Assembly (NCBI GenBank): GCA_964545045.1
Contig: CAZJEN010000016.1
Coordinates: 11,956-75,955, forward strand
Direction of reading: 5' to 3'
DNA length: 64,000 nt
Source of the DNA: SIG307 sp964545045
Lineage (GTDB): Bacteria > Bacillota > Clostridia > Lachnospirales > Lachnospiraceae
This document shows positions 17,801 through 27,036 of this stretch, one piece after another. Position 1 is the stretch's first letter. Each line of letters starts with the position of its first letter. The notes under the pieces are model-generated. The model searched no databases. It saw only the letters and a program-made list of their open reading frames with translations, and was not told where the DNA came from. Both the position numbers and the translations under genes were made by a program.

Positions 17801-18229
17801 GATGCGGTAAAAAAGGAATTCCGGCCGGACGGTATTTTTAATAATTCCATCGGGTCCGTTACGGCACTGGATGTGTCTTTAAAGGCGGCAAACGGAGGGT
17901 TGAAGCCTTCCGAAACCTCCAAGTTAATCTTTGCGGAGACCGATAAAGAGGGACAGTTAAAGGCAAGCTCCAAAGGAATTCATGAGGAAGGCTTTGAGGC
18001 ACTGACAGAGTTTGTATATCATAAGCTGGAGCAGGAAGCGGCGGAGATTTTGGCGGGAGAGACGGAGGCAAAACCGTACCGCTATAAAAAGGCGACGCCG
18101 TGTGAATATTGTAGCTTTAAGAATGTGTGCGGTTTTGATAACAGACTCCCGGAATTTTCCTATCGGGAGCTGAAGGAAAGAACGAAAGAAGAGCTCTGGG
18201 CGGAGTTCGGAAAGGAGTGTCATGAGTAA
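14855..18229 (+). CDS. addB: ATP-dependent helicase/nuclease AddAB, subunit B
   Basis: This 1124-residue protein has the usual AddB length. The N-terminus LGASGSGKTERLYE is the Walker A motif. The C-terminus has the RecB-type nuclease motif VVDYKSG and the cluster CEYCSFKNVCGF, which with an upstream Cys holds the [4Fe-4S] cluster. AddB pairs with AddA to resect double-strand breaks and respond to Chi. Its last 8 bases overlap the addA start, giving translational coupling. AAAGGGGG precedes the ATG. Confidence 0.96.
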   Translation: MSLTFILGASGSGKTERLYERVLRTAKEHPDRTVLVIVPEQFSLQTMKDLITRSETKSMSNIEVLSFLRLSYRVFEELGIVPGKLLSDVGKSLLIKRVVGRLAGELRVFAANAKKAGFIDEMKSLISEFYQYGITPESLEQMRLLAKDEPVLYKKLSDIAVIYQGFAESIEGKYLATETVSDVLAEVIGESALMKDCDVFLDGFTGFTPSQYGLLKKLLQHAGHCFMTLTADEAALQAVEAEHGLFYLTLRTKAVVTRLAEEVGCPVETEVLGTESALPRFAGNETLQALERGLFRYPVPAKQKNDDAILLYAKMNRKAEASFVAADIARRVRTEGLRYGRIAVVTGDIAGYGELLQAECQKAGVPVFLDSKRKMFHNPCIALIRAVLQNALNGFSYDSVFRYLKCGLTDYAPEEVEVLENYCLACGIRGERMWKNEWKYRYRTRQKVDLAYLNTLRERIYKELSEIGGTLTAGKTAGERTRALYAFLEARGVEEKLRKMEEAFAEQGDLVRSAEYRQVYRNVLEILDRFMELLDREEVSLREYIELAETALRECKVGFVPTGTDYVVIGDITRTRLTDIDVLYLVGVNEGVTPAPGGTGGLISEAEREFFKEKYVELAPTRKEAVYTEQFYLYAMLTKPAKRLIMTYSRLSAEGGALQPSYFVRRIGELFTDFSVREEEEASYVSLLQNDTGRTYLLDGLRRFAEEGTMEDTAFWELYRRFMLKEEAETKRILRTAFFGNPTGSIPEAVAKRLYGVVLYGSVTRLEKYAACAFAHFLQYGLSLEERAEYRVAAPELGNLYHMALELFTQKVREKELSWHTLTETERDTLCEESLSEAVTTFENGVFDGTKRNGYLVTKAARVLKKTVEMLQEQIKGSLFEPKHCEAVFEHTAKYLSLHGKIDRYDVCYSNDRWYLRVVDYKSGSKKFDLTELYYGLQVQLEVYLAAALRQTAAEDGVSPVPAGMFYFHVADPFLDREKYSEDAVKKEFRPDGIFNNSIGSVTALDVSLKAANGGLKPSETSKLIFAETDKEGQLKASSKGIHEEGFEALTEFVYHKLEQEAAEILAGETEAKPYRYKKATPCEYCSFKNVCGFDNRLPEFSYRELKERTKEELWAEFGKECHE

Positions 18230-21200
18230 GCTTCGATTTACACCGGAACAAAGACAAGTGATTGAGGCGAGAAATTGTACGACGCTGGTGTCTGCGGCGG
18301 CAGGCTCCGGTAAAACAGCGGTTTTGGTACAACGCATTATTGAGAAGCTGACGGATCGGGACACTCCTCAGGACATCAATCGCCTGTTGGTGGTAACGTA
18401 CACCAATGCGGCAGCGGCAGAGATGCGGGAACGTATCGGACTGCGGCTGAATGAATGTCTTGCCACGGAGGAATATGCGGGAAATACACATCTGCAGAAG
18501 CAGGTGCTGTTGTTGCGTAATGCTTCTATTACGACCATACACAGCTTTTGCCTTGGCTTGGTACGAGAGTTTTTCTACGAGCTTGACTTGGATCCGGGCT
18601 TCCGGATCGCGGAGGAGGCGGAGCTGACCCTTCTTAAGGGCGATGTCATGGAGGAACTTTTGGAAGACCGGTACGAGAAGGGCGAGGAACTGTTTCTTCG
18701 TCTGACGGAGTGTATCGGCAGCGGAAAGACCGATGAGGGTTTGGTAAAGCATATTGAGAATTTTTATAAATTTGCCCAAAGTGCTCCTTTTCCGGAAAGC
18801 TGGCTAAAGAATGCGGAACAGATGCTGGAGGAGCAGAAAAACGGGGAATCCCTATCAGAGGACAGTCCTTGTATGAGACTTTTGACGGAGCGGGTAAAAA
18901 CGTTGCTTGCGGACTGCGAAGAAATGCGCAAAAAGGCAGTGGCGGTTTGTGAAGGGAAGGAAGGACCTTATACGTATCTGGAGGCGCTGGACTCGGACGG
19001 AGAGTTGTTTACCACACTTCTGTCTAAGAGTACCTACGGAGAACTGTGGGATGGCTTTGCAGAGCTTTCCTTTCAGGCTCTTTCTCGGAAAAAGTGTGAT
19101 ACTACGGAGGAGAAAAAGGAGCTGGTAAAGGCTCTCAGAGGCTCTTATAAGGATATTCTGGGAAAGCTGAAAAAGGATTATTTCTTTGCGACGCCGGAGC
19201 AGATGGCGGAGGATATGGCGGCCATGGCACCGCTTTTGCAGGTATTGGTTGGCTTGTGTGCCGAATACGGAGAGCGTTATGCAAAGAAAAAGGCGGAGCG
19301 TGGCTTAGTGGATTTTAACGATCTGGAGCATCTGACGGTACGCCTTTTGGTAGAAGAGACGGAAGAAGGCTTCCGTCCGACGGAGACCGCACGACTTCTT
19401 CGGAGCAGGTACGACGAGATTATGATTGACGAGTGCCAGGACAGTAATGAAATTCAGGATTTGCTGTTGCGGAGTATTTCGGGAGAAGAGGACGGTCGTC
19501 CGAACCGTTTCATGGTAGGAGATGTAAAGCAGAGTATTTATAAGTTCCGTATGGCAAAGCCGGAGCTTTTTATGGATAAATATGAAAAGTACGGAGAATA
19601 CAAAGAGGGTGAAGATTATTGTAAAATCGTCCTCGGTAGGAATTTCCGAAGCAGAAGGGCTGTGGTGGATGCGGTCAACGATGTGTTTGCCTGCATCATG
19701 CAGAAGCGCTTCGGAGGCGTTGCGTATGACGATGGAGCGAAGCTGTATTTGGGGGCATCTTATCCTTGGGACGAGGAAGTATCTGAACAAGGGGAGGCCT
19801 ATCGGACGGAACTTTTGTTGACGGAGCTTGAGACAGAGGGAGACGAGGATGACGGAATTGACCGCATTGCAAAAGAAGCCATGACGGTCGGTGCCCGAAT
19901 TCAGTGTCTGATTGACAGCAAGCTACTGATTTATGACGGGGAAGAAACCGGGGAGGACGGAGAAAAAAGACCGAAGTTCCATCCGGTGGAATATAAGGAC
20001 ATTACGGTACTGTTCCGCGCACTCAGCGGGTATGCGGAACCTTTTACCGAGGTGTTTACGGAGCTTGGCATTCCGGCAGTGGTGGAAAAGCAGAGCGGAT
20101 ACTTTTCTGCCCAGGAAGTGGCGGTGGTGTTAAACGCCCTTCGTATTATCGATAATCCGTTACAGGATATCCCGCTTGCTTCGGTGTTGCGGTCTGAAAT
20201 GGTGGGTATGACTGAGGAAGAGCTGGCGATTATTCGCATTGTGGCGAAGTTGGAAGAGAAGGAATATCGGAGTTCTTTTTATGAAGCAATCGGAGTTTTT
20301 TTAGAGACTACAAACGAGGACCGGGATGTGACACGGTTATTTGATGACGGAGATGGGGAGCAAGCGGAGGTTGCAAAGGAGGCAAGAAGAAAGCTTCTTC
20401 GTTTTACGGCCCATTTAAAGGAATTGCGGGCAATTTCTGTATATGCCGGTGTTCCCGAGGTGTTGGAGCGGTTATACGAGCTAACCTCTTATCCGGCCTT
20501 TGTACGGGTAAAGCCGGGAGGGGAACGGCGCTTTGAAAATCTTTCCATGCTGGTGGAAAAAGCAAAGAAGTTTGAAGAGAGTAGTTATTCCGGTATTTTT
20601 GATTTTGTCCGTTACATCGAACGGTTAATCAAGTACGATACGGATACCGGCGAGGCTCAGATTGTGTCGGGAGAAAATGCGGTGCGTCTCATGAGTATTC
20701 ATAAAAGTAAGGGACTGGAGGCACCGGTGGTCATTGTGGCTGGGCTTTCCAAAAAGTTTAACCGTATGGATGTCCATGCGGGACTGGTTCTGCATCCGGA
20801 GTACGGTGTGGCAATGGATTTCCGGGACGAGGTACTGCGGGTAAAGGCACCGACCTTATTTAAAAAAGTCATTGCGGGGCAGCTGAATTACGAAATGCTT
20901 TCAGAAGAATTGCGTATTCTGTATGTAGCATTGACACGTGCAAGGGAGAAACTGATACTGTCCGCGACGGTAAAATCGGAGGAGGATTTTTTTGCGGATT
21001 TGGGAAGGAATACCGTAGGAGCCGGTACGGCAAGCTATTCGGAGCTTTTGGGAGCAAATTCGTACCTTGACTTTTTAAAGCTTCCTTTGGCACATTGTTT
21101 GGAGAAGGGAAGTATCAAGTGTGTACAAAAGGAACAAAATGAGGTACAGGCTGAAGAGGCAGTACTGAAAAAAGAGGCGGAATATGCGGAACGAGAGGAA

Positions 21201-21974
21201 CGGTATCGCAGACTTTTGGCATCGGGAACCGATGAGGTGTATGACGAAGGACTTGCGCGGGAGCTTGCGAAGCGAGAAAACTATCAATATCCGTATCCAT
21301 TGTGCAAAGGAAAAACGAAGCTGTCCGTATCGGAATTGAAAAAAGCAGCCTATCAGGATGAAGAACAGGAGGAACTGTTCCCGGAGGTGCTTCCGGAGAA
21401 AACGATTCCGAGATTTATGCAGGACGAAAAAGCGGAAGGTGTGTCCGGCAGTGAACGGGGAACACTGTACCATCGCATTATGGAATGTCTGGATTTTTGT
21501 AAGGAGTATAAAACAGAGGCGGATGTTTGTTGCGAAATGGAAGAATTGATTGCAAAGGGACGAATTCGGAAGGATGCGGTGCAGCTTGTGGCACCCGGGA
21601 AAATATTGAAGTTTTTCCGGAGTGAGTTGGGCGGCAGAATGCAGGCGGCGGCACGATGCGGTACTTTAAAGAAGGAACAGCCTTTTGTTATCGGAATTCC
21701 GTACCCGGAGGTGTACAAAGGCGAAGAAGCGGGGGCGGATGAGCTTGTTATGGTACAGGGAATTATCGATGCCTGTTTTGAGGAAAACGGAGAACTGGTG
21801 TTGGTGGATTACAAGACGGACTCCGTGCCGGAGAACGTAAAGGAAGTGCTGACAAAACGTTACCGGACGCAGCTTATTTATTACGAGCAGGCACTCTGTC
21901 AGATTACCGGAAAGCACGTAAAGGAACGGATGATTTATGCCTTTGTAAACGGTGAGGCGTTTTCGGTGGAATAA
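18222..21974 (+). CDS. addA: ATP-dependent helicase/nuclease AddAB, subunit A
   Basis: This 1250-residue protein is a UvrD-type helicase with a C-terminal nuclease domain. Visible motifs include Walker A AAAGSGKTAVL (about residue 30), TYTNAAAAEMRERI (motif Ia), IDECQDSNEIQ (Walker B), VGDVKQSIYKFR (motif III), VRLMSIHKSKGLEAPVV (motif V), ILYVALTRAREKL (motif VI) and the nuclease motif LVLVDYKTD near residue 1190. It is the motor and one nuclease of AddAB for recombination repair. It overlaps addB by 8 nt. Confidence 0.97.
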   Translation: MSKLRFTPEQRQVIEARNCTTLVSAAAGSGKTAVLVQRIIEKLTDRDTPQDINRLLVVTYTNAAAAEMRERIGLRLNECLATEEYAGNTHLQKQVLLLRNASITTIHSFCLGLVREFFYELDLDPGFRIAEEAELTLLKGDVMEELLEDRYEKGEELFLRLTECIGSGKTDEGLVKHIENFYKFAQSAPFPESWLKNAEQMLEEQKNGESLSEDSPCMRLLTERVKTLLADCEEMRKKAVAVCEGKEGPYTYLEALDSDGELFTTLLSKSTYGELWDGFAELSFQALSRKKCDTTEEKKELVKALRGSYKDILGKLKKDYFFATPEQMAEDMAAMAPLLQVLVGLCAEYGERYAKKKAERGLVDFNDLEHLTVRLLVEETEEGFRPTETARLLRSRYDEIMIDECQDSNEIQDLLLRSISGEEDGRPNRFMVGDVKQSIYKFRMAKPELFMDKYEKYGEYKEGEDYCKIVLGRNFRSRRAVVDAVNDVFACIMQKRFGGVAYDDGAKLYLGASYPWDEEVSEQGEAYRTELLLTELETEGDEDDGIDRIAKEAMTVGARIQCLIDSKLLIYDGEETGEDGEKRPKFHPVEYKDITVLFRALSGYAEPFTEVFTELGIPAVVEKQSGYFSAQEVAVVLNALRIIDNPLQDIPLASVLRSEMVGMTEEELAIIRIVAKLEEKEYRSSFYEAIGVFLETTNEDRDVTRLFDDGDGEQAEVAKEARRKLLRFTAHLKELRAISVYAGVPEVLERLYELTSYPAFVRVKPGGERRFENLSMLVEKAKKFEESSYSGIFDFVRYIERLIKYDTDTGEAQIVSGENAVRLMSIHKSKGLEAPVVIVAGLSKKFNRMDVHAGLVLHPEYGVAMDFRDEVLRVKAPTLFKKVIAGQLNYEMLSEELRILYVALTRAREKLILSATVKSEEDFFADLGRNTVGAGTASYSELLGANSYLDFLKLPLAHCLEKGSIKCVQKEQNEVQAEEAVLKKEAEYAEREERYRRLLASGTDEVYDEGLARELAKRENYQYPYPLCKGKTKLSVSELKKAAYQDEEQEELFPEVLPEKTIPRFMQDEKAEGVSGSERGTLYHRIMECLDFCKEYKTEADVCCEMEELIAKGRIRKDAVQLVAPGKILKFFRSELGGRMQAAARCGTLKKEQPFVIGIPYPEVYKGEEAGADELVMVQGIIDACFEENGELVLVDYKTDSVPENVKEVLTKRYRTQLIYYEQALCQITGKHVKERMIYAFVNGEAFSVE

Positions 21975-22065
21975 CGCTAAGGAGATGTTAGGTGGTTGAC
22001 GAAGCGCTTGATGAGGCATAAAATATAGGAAGGAAATGGGACAGGAATCAGAAAGGAGCGCAAGG

Positions 22066-22986
22066 ATGTTAGTAAAAGATGCGAGTGAGTTAGTCGGAAA
22101 TACTCCTTTGGTGGAGGTGAGCCGGTTTGCAAAAGAATACGGTGTAAAGGCAAGATTGCTGGTAAAGGCGGAATACCTGAATCCGGCGGGCAGTGTGAAG
22201 GATCGCGTGGCAAAGGAAATGATAGAGGAAGCAGAACGTACAGGGAAACTGAAACCGGGGGCCACCATTGTGGAGCCAACTTCGGGCAATACGGGAATCG
22301 GTCTGGCCTTTATGGCAGCACTGAGAGGATATCATGTCATACTTACGATGCCGGAAACCATGAGTGTGGAGCGCAGAAAGCTGTTGGCTGCTTACGGTGC
22401 GGAGATTGTGCTGACCCCGGGAGCGGAAGGGATGCAAGGTGCCGTGAAAAAGGCAGAGGAGCTGGCAAAGGAAATTCCGGGAAGCTTTCTGGCGGGACAG
22501 TTTGTTAATCCGGCCAATCCGACTGCACACTATAAGACTACCGGTCCGGAAATCTATTCGGATACGGAAGGCAAGGTGGATGTGTATGTGGCAACTGCCG
22601 GCACGGGCGGCACTTTAACCGGTACGGCAAAGTATTTAAAGGAGCATATTCCGGAGCTTTATGTGGTGGCAGTGGAGCCGCTTTCTTCCCCTCTTTTGTC
22701 AGAAGGAAGGGCCGGCGCCCATAAGATTCAGGGCATCGGAGCCAATTTTGTGCCGGAGGTACTGGATACAAAGATTTATAATGAAGTGGTTACCGTGTCC
22801 GATGAGGATGCCTTTGCATATGCGAAAATGATGATACAGAAGGAAGGTCTGCTTGTGGGAATTTCTTCGGGAGCGGCACTGGCAGCGGCGGTAGCAGTGG
22901 GCAGACGCCCGGAATACGAAGGGAAAACCGTTGTTGTGGTATTGCCGGACAGCGGAGACCGGTATTTATCTACAGAGTTGTTTTAA
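22066..22986 (+). CDS. cysK: Cysteine synthase (O-acetylserine sulfhydrylase)
   Basis: This is a 306-residue PLP enzyme. NPAGSVKDRVAKEMI holds the Schiff-base Lys, PTSGNTGIGLAFMA binds the substrate carboxylate, and TGTGGTLTGTAKYLK binds the PLP phosphate. It makes cysteine from O-acetylserine and sulfide. The start is the ATG at 22066 behind GAAAGGAG; an upstream in-frame ATG at 22036 lacks a site. It follows addA by 91 bp and may be partly cotranscribed. No T-box or other leader is visible. Confidence 0.93.
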   Translation: MLVKDASELVGNTPLVEVSRFAKEYGVKARLLVKAEYLNPAGSVKDRVAKEMIEEAERTGKLKPGATIVEPTSGNTGIGLAFMAALRGYHVILTMPETMSVERRKLLAAYGAEIVLTPGAEGMQGAVKKAEELAKEIPGSFLAGQFVNPANPTAHYKTTGPEIYSDTEGKVDVYVATAGTGGTLTGTAKYLKEHIPELYVVAVEPLSSPLLSEGRAGAHKIQGIGANFVPEVLDTKIYNEVVTVSDEDAFAYAKMMIQKEGLLVGISSGAALAAAVAVGRRPEYEGKTVVVVLPDSGDRYLSTELF

Positions 22987-23006
22987 GTGGGAAAATATGG
23001 TATACT
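22978..23006 (+). promoter_or_regulatory. Promoter of the GH9 gene
   Basis: TTGTTT (22978-22983), a 17-bp spacer and TATACT (23001-23006) with extended -10 TGG. It overlaps the cysK stop codon. Confidence 0.65.
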
Positions 23007-23036
23007 AAAGGATATTTGTACAAGGAGAAGGAATTT

Positions 23037-25367
23037 ATGAAGAACGAAAAGCTGAGAAAGGGCCTGTTACCGCTGTTTGAAGGTGCGGTGTTGCTTGCAA
23101 CAGCGGCAATGCTGGTGCTTCTCCCGGCCTGCAATACGCAGGAAGAAGAAAATGCGCCGACGCAGGCTCCGGTAGCTACAATCGCACCGACTGAGACACC
23201 GGCACCGGAAGCAACAGCTACTCCGAAGCCAACCTCTACACCGCGTCCGACGGCAACGCCGAAACCGACACCGACAGCCACGCCGACGCCGGATCCGCTT
23301 CCGGACGAGAAGCACAATTTTGTTAAGAACGCCACCTTTGACGAATCCACGGAAAAGTGGGGCTTTTATTCGGAAAGCGGCGGTGAAGGAACCGTAGCCC
23401 ATGAGGACGGTAAGCTGGCATTAAACATTACGTCCCTCGGTACGTTAAATTACGCTGTGCAGATTTATTCCGAGGATATTATGAAAATCGAGAAGGACAG
23501 GGAATACCGCATCAGATACGAGATTTCCTGTACGGAGAAGCGTAGCATTGAGGTAATGCTTCAGCAAAACGGCGGAAGCTACCAGTGCTATTCCTGGAAG
23601 AAGGTAGACCTGACGCCGCAGACGCAGGTGCTTGACTATACCTTTACCATGGACAGTGTGACGGATGATAATGTTAAGTTTGTATTAAACTGCGGTACTC
23701 AGGGCGAGCCTGTTCTGGAGCATACCATTTATCTGGATAATGTGGCAGTGTCCGTGGTGGAAAATACGAATTACAGCAAGGCACCGGAAGAATACGAGCC
23801 GGCCATCCGCATCGACCAGGTCGGATATCAGACCGGCAGTACGAAAAAGGCAGTGTTTGCTGACCTTGTGGGTGAGAAGGAATTTACCGTTGTAAATGCG
23901 GATACCGAAGAAGTGGTATATACCGGTGAGGTTTACGGAGAAAAGTATACAAAGAATGTAAACGAGGTAAACAGCTTCGGTGAGTTCACTGCCGTAAAGG
24001 AGCAGGGACGTTACTATATCGCCTGCGGTGATGTGAAGTCCCATGTGTTTGAAATTGAAGCTACCGTGTACGACGAGCTTATCGCGGATATGGTAAGAAT
24101 GTTCTATTTGCAGCGCTGCGGTTGTGAAGTAGTAGATGATACCTTTGGCCATGCGGCTTGTCACACCGGTATCGCAAAGATTTACGGTACCGAGGATACT
24201 ATCGATGTCAGCGGTGGCTGGCATGATGCAGGTGACTACGGCAGATACATTGTTCCGGCAGCAAAGTCCGTTGCGGATTTACTCTATGCATACGAAACTA
24301 TGGAGAATCCGTACAATGACAGCATAGGCATTCCGGAGAGCGGAAACGGTATTCCGGATTTGCTTGACGAAGTACGCTACGAGCTGGAATGGATGCTTAA
24401 GATGCAGGCAGAAAACGGCGGTGTGTATCATAAGGTCAGCTGTTCCAATTTCCCGGGCTATGTTATGCCGGAAAAAGAAATCAGTCCGTTGTTTGTAACT
24501 CCGGTGACTACGACGGCTACTGCAGACTTCTGCGGAGCGATGGCACTGGCATATGAATTCTACTATGATGTGGACCGTGATTTTGCGGATGCTTGCCTTA
24601 CGGCGGCAGAAAAGGCTTGGGCATTTTTAGAAGCGAATCCGAATTTAATCTATGAGAATCCGGCAAAGATTACCACCGGTTCTTATGAGGACAGCAGCGA
24701 TAAGGACGAGCGTTACTGGGCAGCGGCACAGATGTACCGCGCGACAAAGGATGCAAAGTATCTGACCGCGTTGGAAGGTATGGCCACAAAGAACGGTCTC
24801 GACTGGAGTACAGTGGGTGATTACGGAAATATCGCAATTCTTACCATGGAGGGGATGGATAAGGAGTCTCAGGTTTATACCAATGCCTATAAGGCAATCA
24901 TGAATCAGGCAGAACGCTTTGCGAAGACCTCCGCAAGTAATGTATACGGTACCGCAAATTCCTCCTTCAGCTGGGGAAGTAACATGACCGTATCCAATTA
25001 CGGAGTGGTTCTGGGACTTGCATATCAATTGACCGGGGACGAGAAGTATTTTGATGCCGCCGAGGCGAATCTGCATTATTTGTTGGGAACAAATCCGGTG
25101 GATTACTGCTTCGTATCCGGTCACGGTACCGTATCTCCGAAGAATCCGCATCACAGACCGTCCATGGCATTAAAGCAGGCAATGCCGGGAATGTTAGCAG
25201 GAGGCGTCAACTCCAAGTTGGACGATCCGACGGCGAAGGCACAGTTAAAAGATAAACCGTTAAATAAGCGTTATCTGGACCATAAGGAAAGCTATTCCAC
25301 CAACGAGATTACGATTTACTGGAATTCTCCTTGTATTTATCTGATTTCTCTGGTATATGGGAAGTAA
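23037..25367 (+). CDS. Secreted lipoprotein endoglucanase, GH9 with CBM
   Basis: This is a 776-residue protein. A lipoprotein signal ends in the lipobox LLPAC, and a Thr/Pro-rich linker runs to about residue 88. A CBM4/9-like beta-sandwich begins NFVKNATFDESTEKWGF, a CelD_N-type Ig-like domain begins IRIDQVGYQTGSTKKAVF, and the GH9 (alpha/alpha)6 barrel follows. Catalytic residues are visible: base Asp in HDAGD (residues 397-400) and acid Glu757 in STNEITIYW. GH9 enzymes invert beta-1,4 bonds in cellulose or mixed-linkage glucan. Surface anchoring fits cell-bound attack on plant fibre. RBS is AAGGAGAAGG. Confidence 0.93.
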   Translation: MKNEKLRKGLLPLFEGAVLLATAAMLVLLPACNTQEEENAPTQAPVATIAPTETPAPEATATPKPTSTPRPTATPKPTPTATPTPDPLPDEKHNFVKNATFDESTEKWGFYSESGGEGTVAHEDGKLALNITSLGTLNYAVQIYSEDIMKIEKDREYRIRYEISCTEKRSIEVMLQQNGGSYQCYSWKKVDLTPQTQVLDYTFTMDSVTDDNVKFVLNCGTQGEPVLEHTIYLDNVAVSVVENTNYSKAPEEYEPAIRIDQVGYQTGSTKKAVFADLVGEKEFTVVNADTEEVVYTGEVYGEKYTKNVNEVNSFGEFTAVKEQGRYYIACGDVKSHVFEIEATVYDELIADMVRMFYLQRCGCEVVDDTFGHAACHTGIAKIYGTEDTIDVSGGWHDAGDYGRYIVPAAKSVADLLYAYETMENPYNDSIGIPESGNGIPDLLDEVRYELEWMLKMQAENGGVYHKVSCSNFPGYVMPEKEISPLFVTPVTTTATADFCGAMALAYEFYYDVDRDFADACLTAAEKAWAFLEANPNLIYENPAKITTGSYEDSSDKDERYWAAAQMYRATKDAKYLTALEGMATKNGLDWSTVGDYGNIAILTMEGMDKESQVYTNAYKAIMNQAERFAKTSASNVYGTANSSFSWGSNMTVSNYGVVLGLAYQLTGDEKYFDAAEANLHYLLGTNPVDYCFVSGHGTVSPKNPHHRPSMALKQAMPGMLAGGVNSKLDDPTAKAQLKDKPLNKRYLDHKESYSTNEITIYWNSPCIYLISLVYGK

Positions 25368-25442
25368 AAACGGAAATGTGTGATTGCAGAAATATGAGTG
25401 TAAGAATCCATTTGAGCTGCGAATAAAAGTAAGAAATGAAAT

Positions 25443-25495
25443 AAGAGGCACTGTCGTGTGGGACATTTGGGTCCGGCTACGACGGTGCCTCTTTT
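25443..25495. terminator. Terminator shared by convergent genes
   Basis: AAGAGGCACTGTCGT pairs with ACGACGGTGCCTCTT, with an inner GGAC/GTCC, followed by TTTTGG. It lies between the GH9 gene and the convergent hemolysin III-like gene. Confidence 0.85.
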
Positions 25496-25538
25496 GGATT
25501 TGAAGATATTGATGAAGAGCTTCTGTTGAGAAACTTTT

Positions 25539-26243
25539 TTATGCCAGATAGCAGAATACGAATAAATAATGACACAGGGTTCCGCCGAGGCAGAAGCAGT
25601 GGAAAATTTCATGCAAACCGAAGTTCGGATGCTTGTTGTCGAAAATCGGAAGCTTTAAGGCGTAAATTACACCGCCGATGGTGTATACGATGCCGCCGCC
25701 CAAAAGAAGAGCAAAGGCACCGGTCGGAATACTTTTGATAAGCTGCGGGAATGCGAGAATACAACACCAGCCCATGGCGATATAAATCACAGCGGATACC
25801 CATTTCGGACAGTGAATGAAAAACAGGCACTGGAAAATGCCGATAAAGGCAATGCCCCAAACCAGAGCAAACAGAAGCTTACCGGCGGTACCCTTTAATG
25901 CCAATAGGCAAACAGGAGTGTAGGTGCCTGCGATTAAAACGTAAATCATCAGGTGATCCAGCTTCTTTAAGTTAGTATAGCTTCGTAAGGTTCTGCCGAA
26001 GGTGTGATACAACGTGCTGGCACCATAGAGCAGAAACATTCCTGCAATGAATGTAATGCAGGAGAATAGGGAAAGCCTTGATGTTCCGGCTGCTCTTTGA
26101 ATCAGAGGATATGCACCGAGAATCGCAAATACCACACCGGCGAGATGTGTGTAAGCGCTGCTCGGTTGACGCGGAACAATCCGGTGTTTGGACAAATCAA
26201 TCGGTTGTTGTAGGGTTAAATCCTTTGTTGTTGTAAGTTCCAT
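25539..26243 (-). CDS. Hemolysin III / TrhA-family membrane protein
   Basis: This protein of about 234 residues has seven hydrophobic helices. The PAQR-superfamily metal ligands are visible: GASTLYH (Ser and His, about residue 75), LDHLMIYVLIAGTYTP, and HEIFHCFCLGG with two His in the last helix. The family adjusts membrane energetics and lipid homeostasis; haemolysis is not its proven normal role. The ATG at 26252 abuts the GAAAGG, whereas the ATG at 26243 has proper spacing and is preferred. Confidence 0.9.
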   Translation of the reverse strand: MELTTTKDLTLQQPIDLSKHRIVPRQPSSAYTHLAGVVFAILGAYPLIQRAAGTSRLSLFSCITFIAGMFLLYGASTLYHTFGRTLRSYTNLKKLDHLMIYVLIAGTYTPVCLLALKGTAGKLLFALVWGIAFIGIFQCLFFIHCPKWVSAVIYIAMGWCCILAFPQLIKSIPTGAFALLLGGGIVYTIGGVIYALKLPIFDNKHPNFGLHEIFHCFCLGGTLCHYLFVFCYLA

Positions 26244-26643
26244 AAATCCCATCCTTTCTTAAAATACGCATGTCTTAGTGATAGTGTATGCATCCATTGG
26301 AATGTCATTCACCGGGTGTATTTGTTTGATAATGTTATGCATTGTGTTATTTCAAAATACCACATGTAGTTTTGAAAACTACATTACGTCTAAGAAGATA
26401 CTATCACATATATTTTTAAAAAGCAAGAGGCTGATTGAAAAAAAGATTGGCAGGATGGTCCCGGAGAAGGAAAATTGAGTTTGTTCGTGGAGTTGTATCA
26501 AGTTTTTGAGCGATTTTGCCGATATATATAGCAAAGGAAATGAATACGAACTTACGGATAGCGTTATGGTTTCAATGGAGTGTACGTTGGGGCTGTAGCG
26601 CTTTATCTATTATTTGGGGATGTTTTGGAAAGGAGTGTTTGTG
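26244..26643. other. 400-bp non-coding gap
   Basis: Apart from a 21-bp palindrome I see no structured element. An open frame at 26278-26478 has no ribosome site or recognisable product. Confidence 0.5.
26364..26384. promoter_or_regulatory. Perfect 21-nt palindrome
   Basis: ATGTAGTTTT (26364-26373), G, AAAACTACAT (26375-26384). The arms are long enough for a dimeric repressor site, and there is no T tract for a terminator. It lies upstream of the hemolysin III-like gene and the gene at 26644. Confidence 0.45.
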
Positions 26644-26997
26644 ATGGGAATAGGTATGGTGCAGAGTGGATATGGAGTTTCGTGGAGCGGAGAAAATGTG
26701 AGACCGGAAAGAACGGGGAAGAGTTCTTTAGGAACGGATTTTGCGGCAACAGGAACGGAAAAAACCGCAGAATGCATGGCTTTCCTTCGGGAAAAGGGCG
26801 AGGAAATCTTGGAAAAGCTTCGCAACGGAGAGACGGAGGTGGCGTATCCTATTGGGGGAGAGTCTTATACGGAGAAAGAATGGGACAAGCTTCTTAAGAA
26901 GTTTGATGACATTCAGGAGGATGTGAGGCGGAAGATGGAAGAACGGTTTCGGAAGATGGAGGAGAAGGAAGAGAAGAAACTGATTACGGAAGGGTGA
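26644..26997 (+). CDS. Hypothetical charged protein with coiled-coil C-terminus
   Basis: This 117-residue protein starts at the ATG behind GAAAGGAG; an in-frame ATG at 26614 is less well placed. The N-terminus is Gly/Ser-rich. The middle YPIGGESYTEKEWDKLLKKFDDIQEDV looks like a compact motif seen in other Clostridia proteins of unknown role. The last 40 residues are a Lys/Glu/Arg-rich helix. It has no signal peptide or enzyme motif. It stops 10 bp before the promoter of the next pair. Confidence 0.7.
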   Translation: MGIGMVQSGYGVSWSGENVRPERTGKSSLGTDFAATGTEKTAECMAFLREKGEEILEKLRNGETEVAYPIGGESYTEKEWDKLLKKFDDIQEDVRRKMEERFRKMEEKEEKKLITEG

Positions 26998-27007
26998 TGA
27001 CGATACC

Positions 27008-27036
27008 TTGACAAAGTATTTCTATAGAGATATAAT
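27008..27036 (+). promoter_or_regulatory. Consensus promoter of the DUF3990-HTH pair
   Basis: TTGACA (27008-27013), a 17-bp spacer and TATAAT (27031-27036). This rules out a TTG start codon at 27008, because those bases are the -35 box. Confidence 0.88.

Noticed and set aside
23160..23300. Short repeats in the GH9 gene as a repeat element
   Set aside because: They encode a Thr/Pro linker in frame, normal for secreted glycosidases.
26278..26478. 66-codon open frame
   Set aside because: No ribosome site, crosses the 21-bp palindrome, no recognisable pattern.
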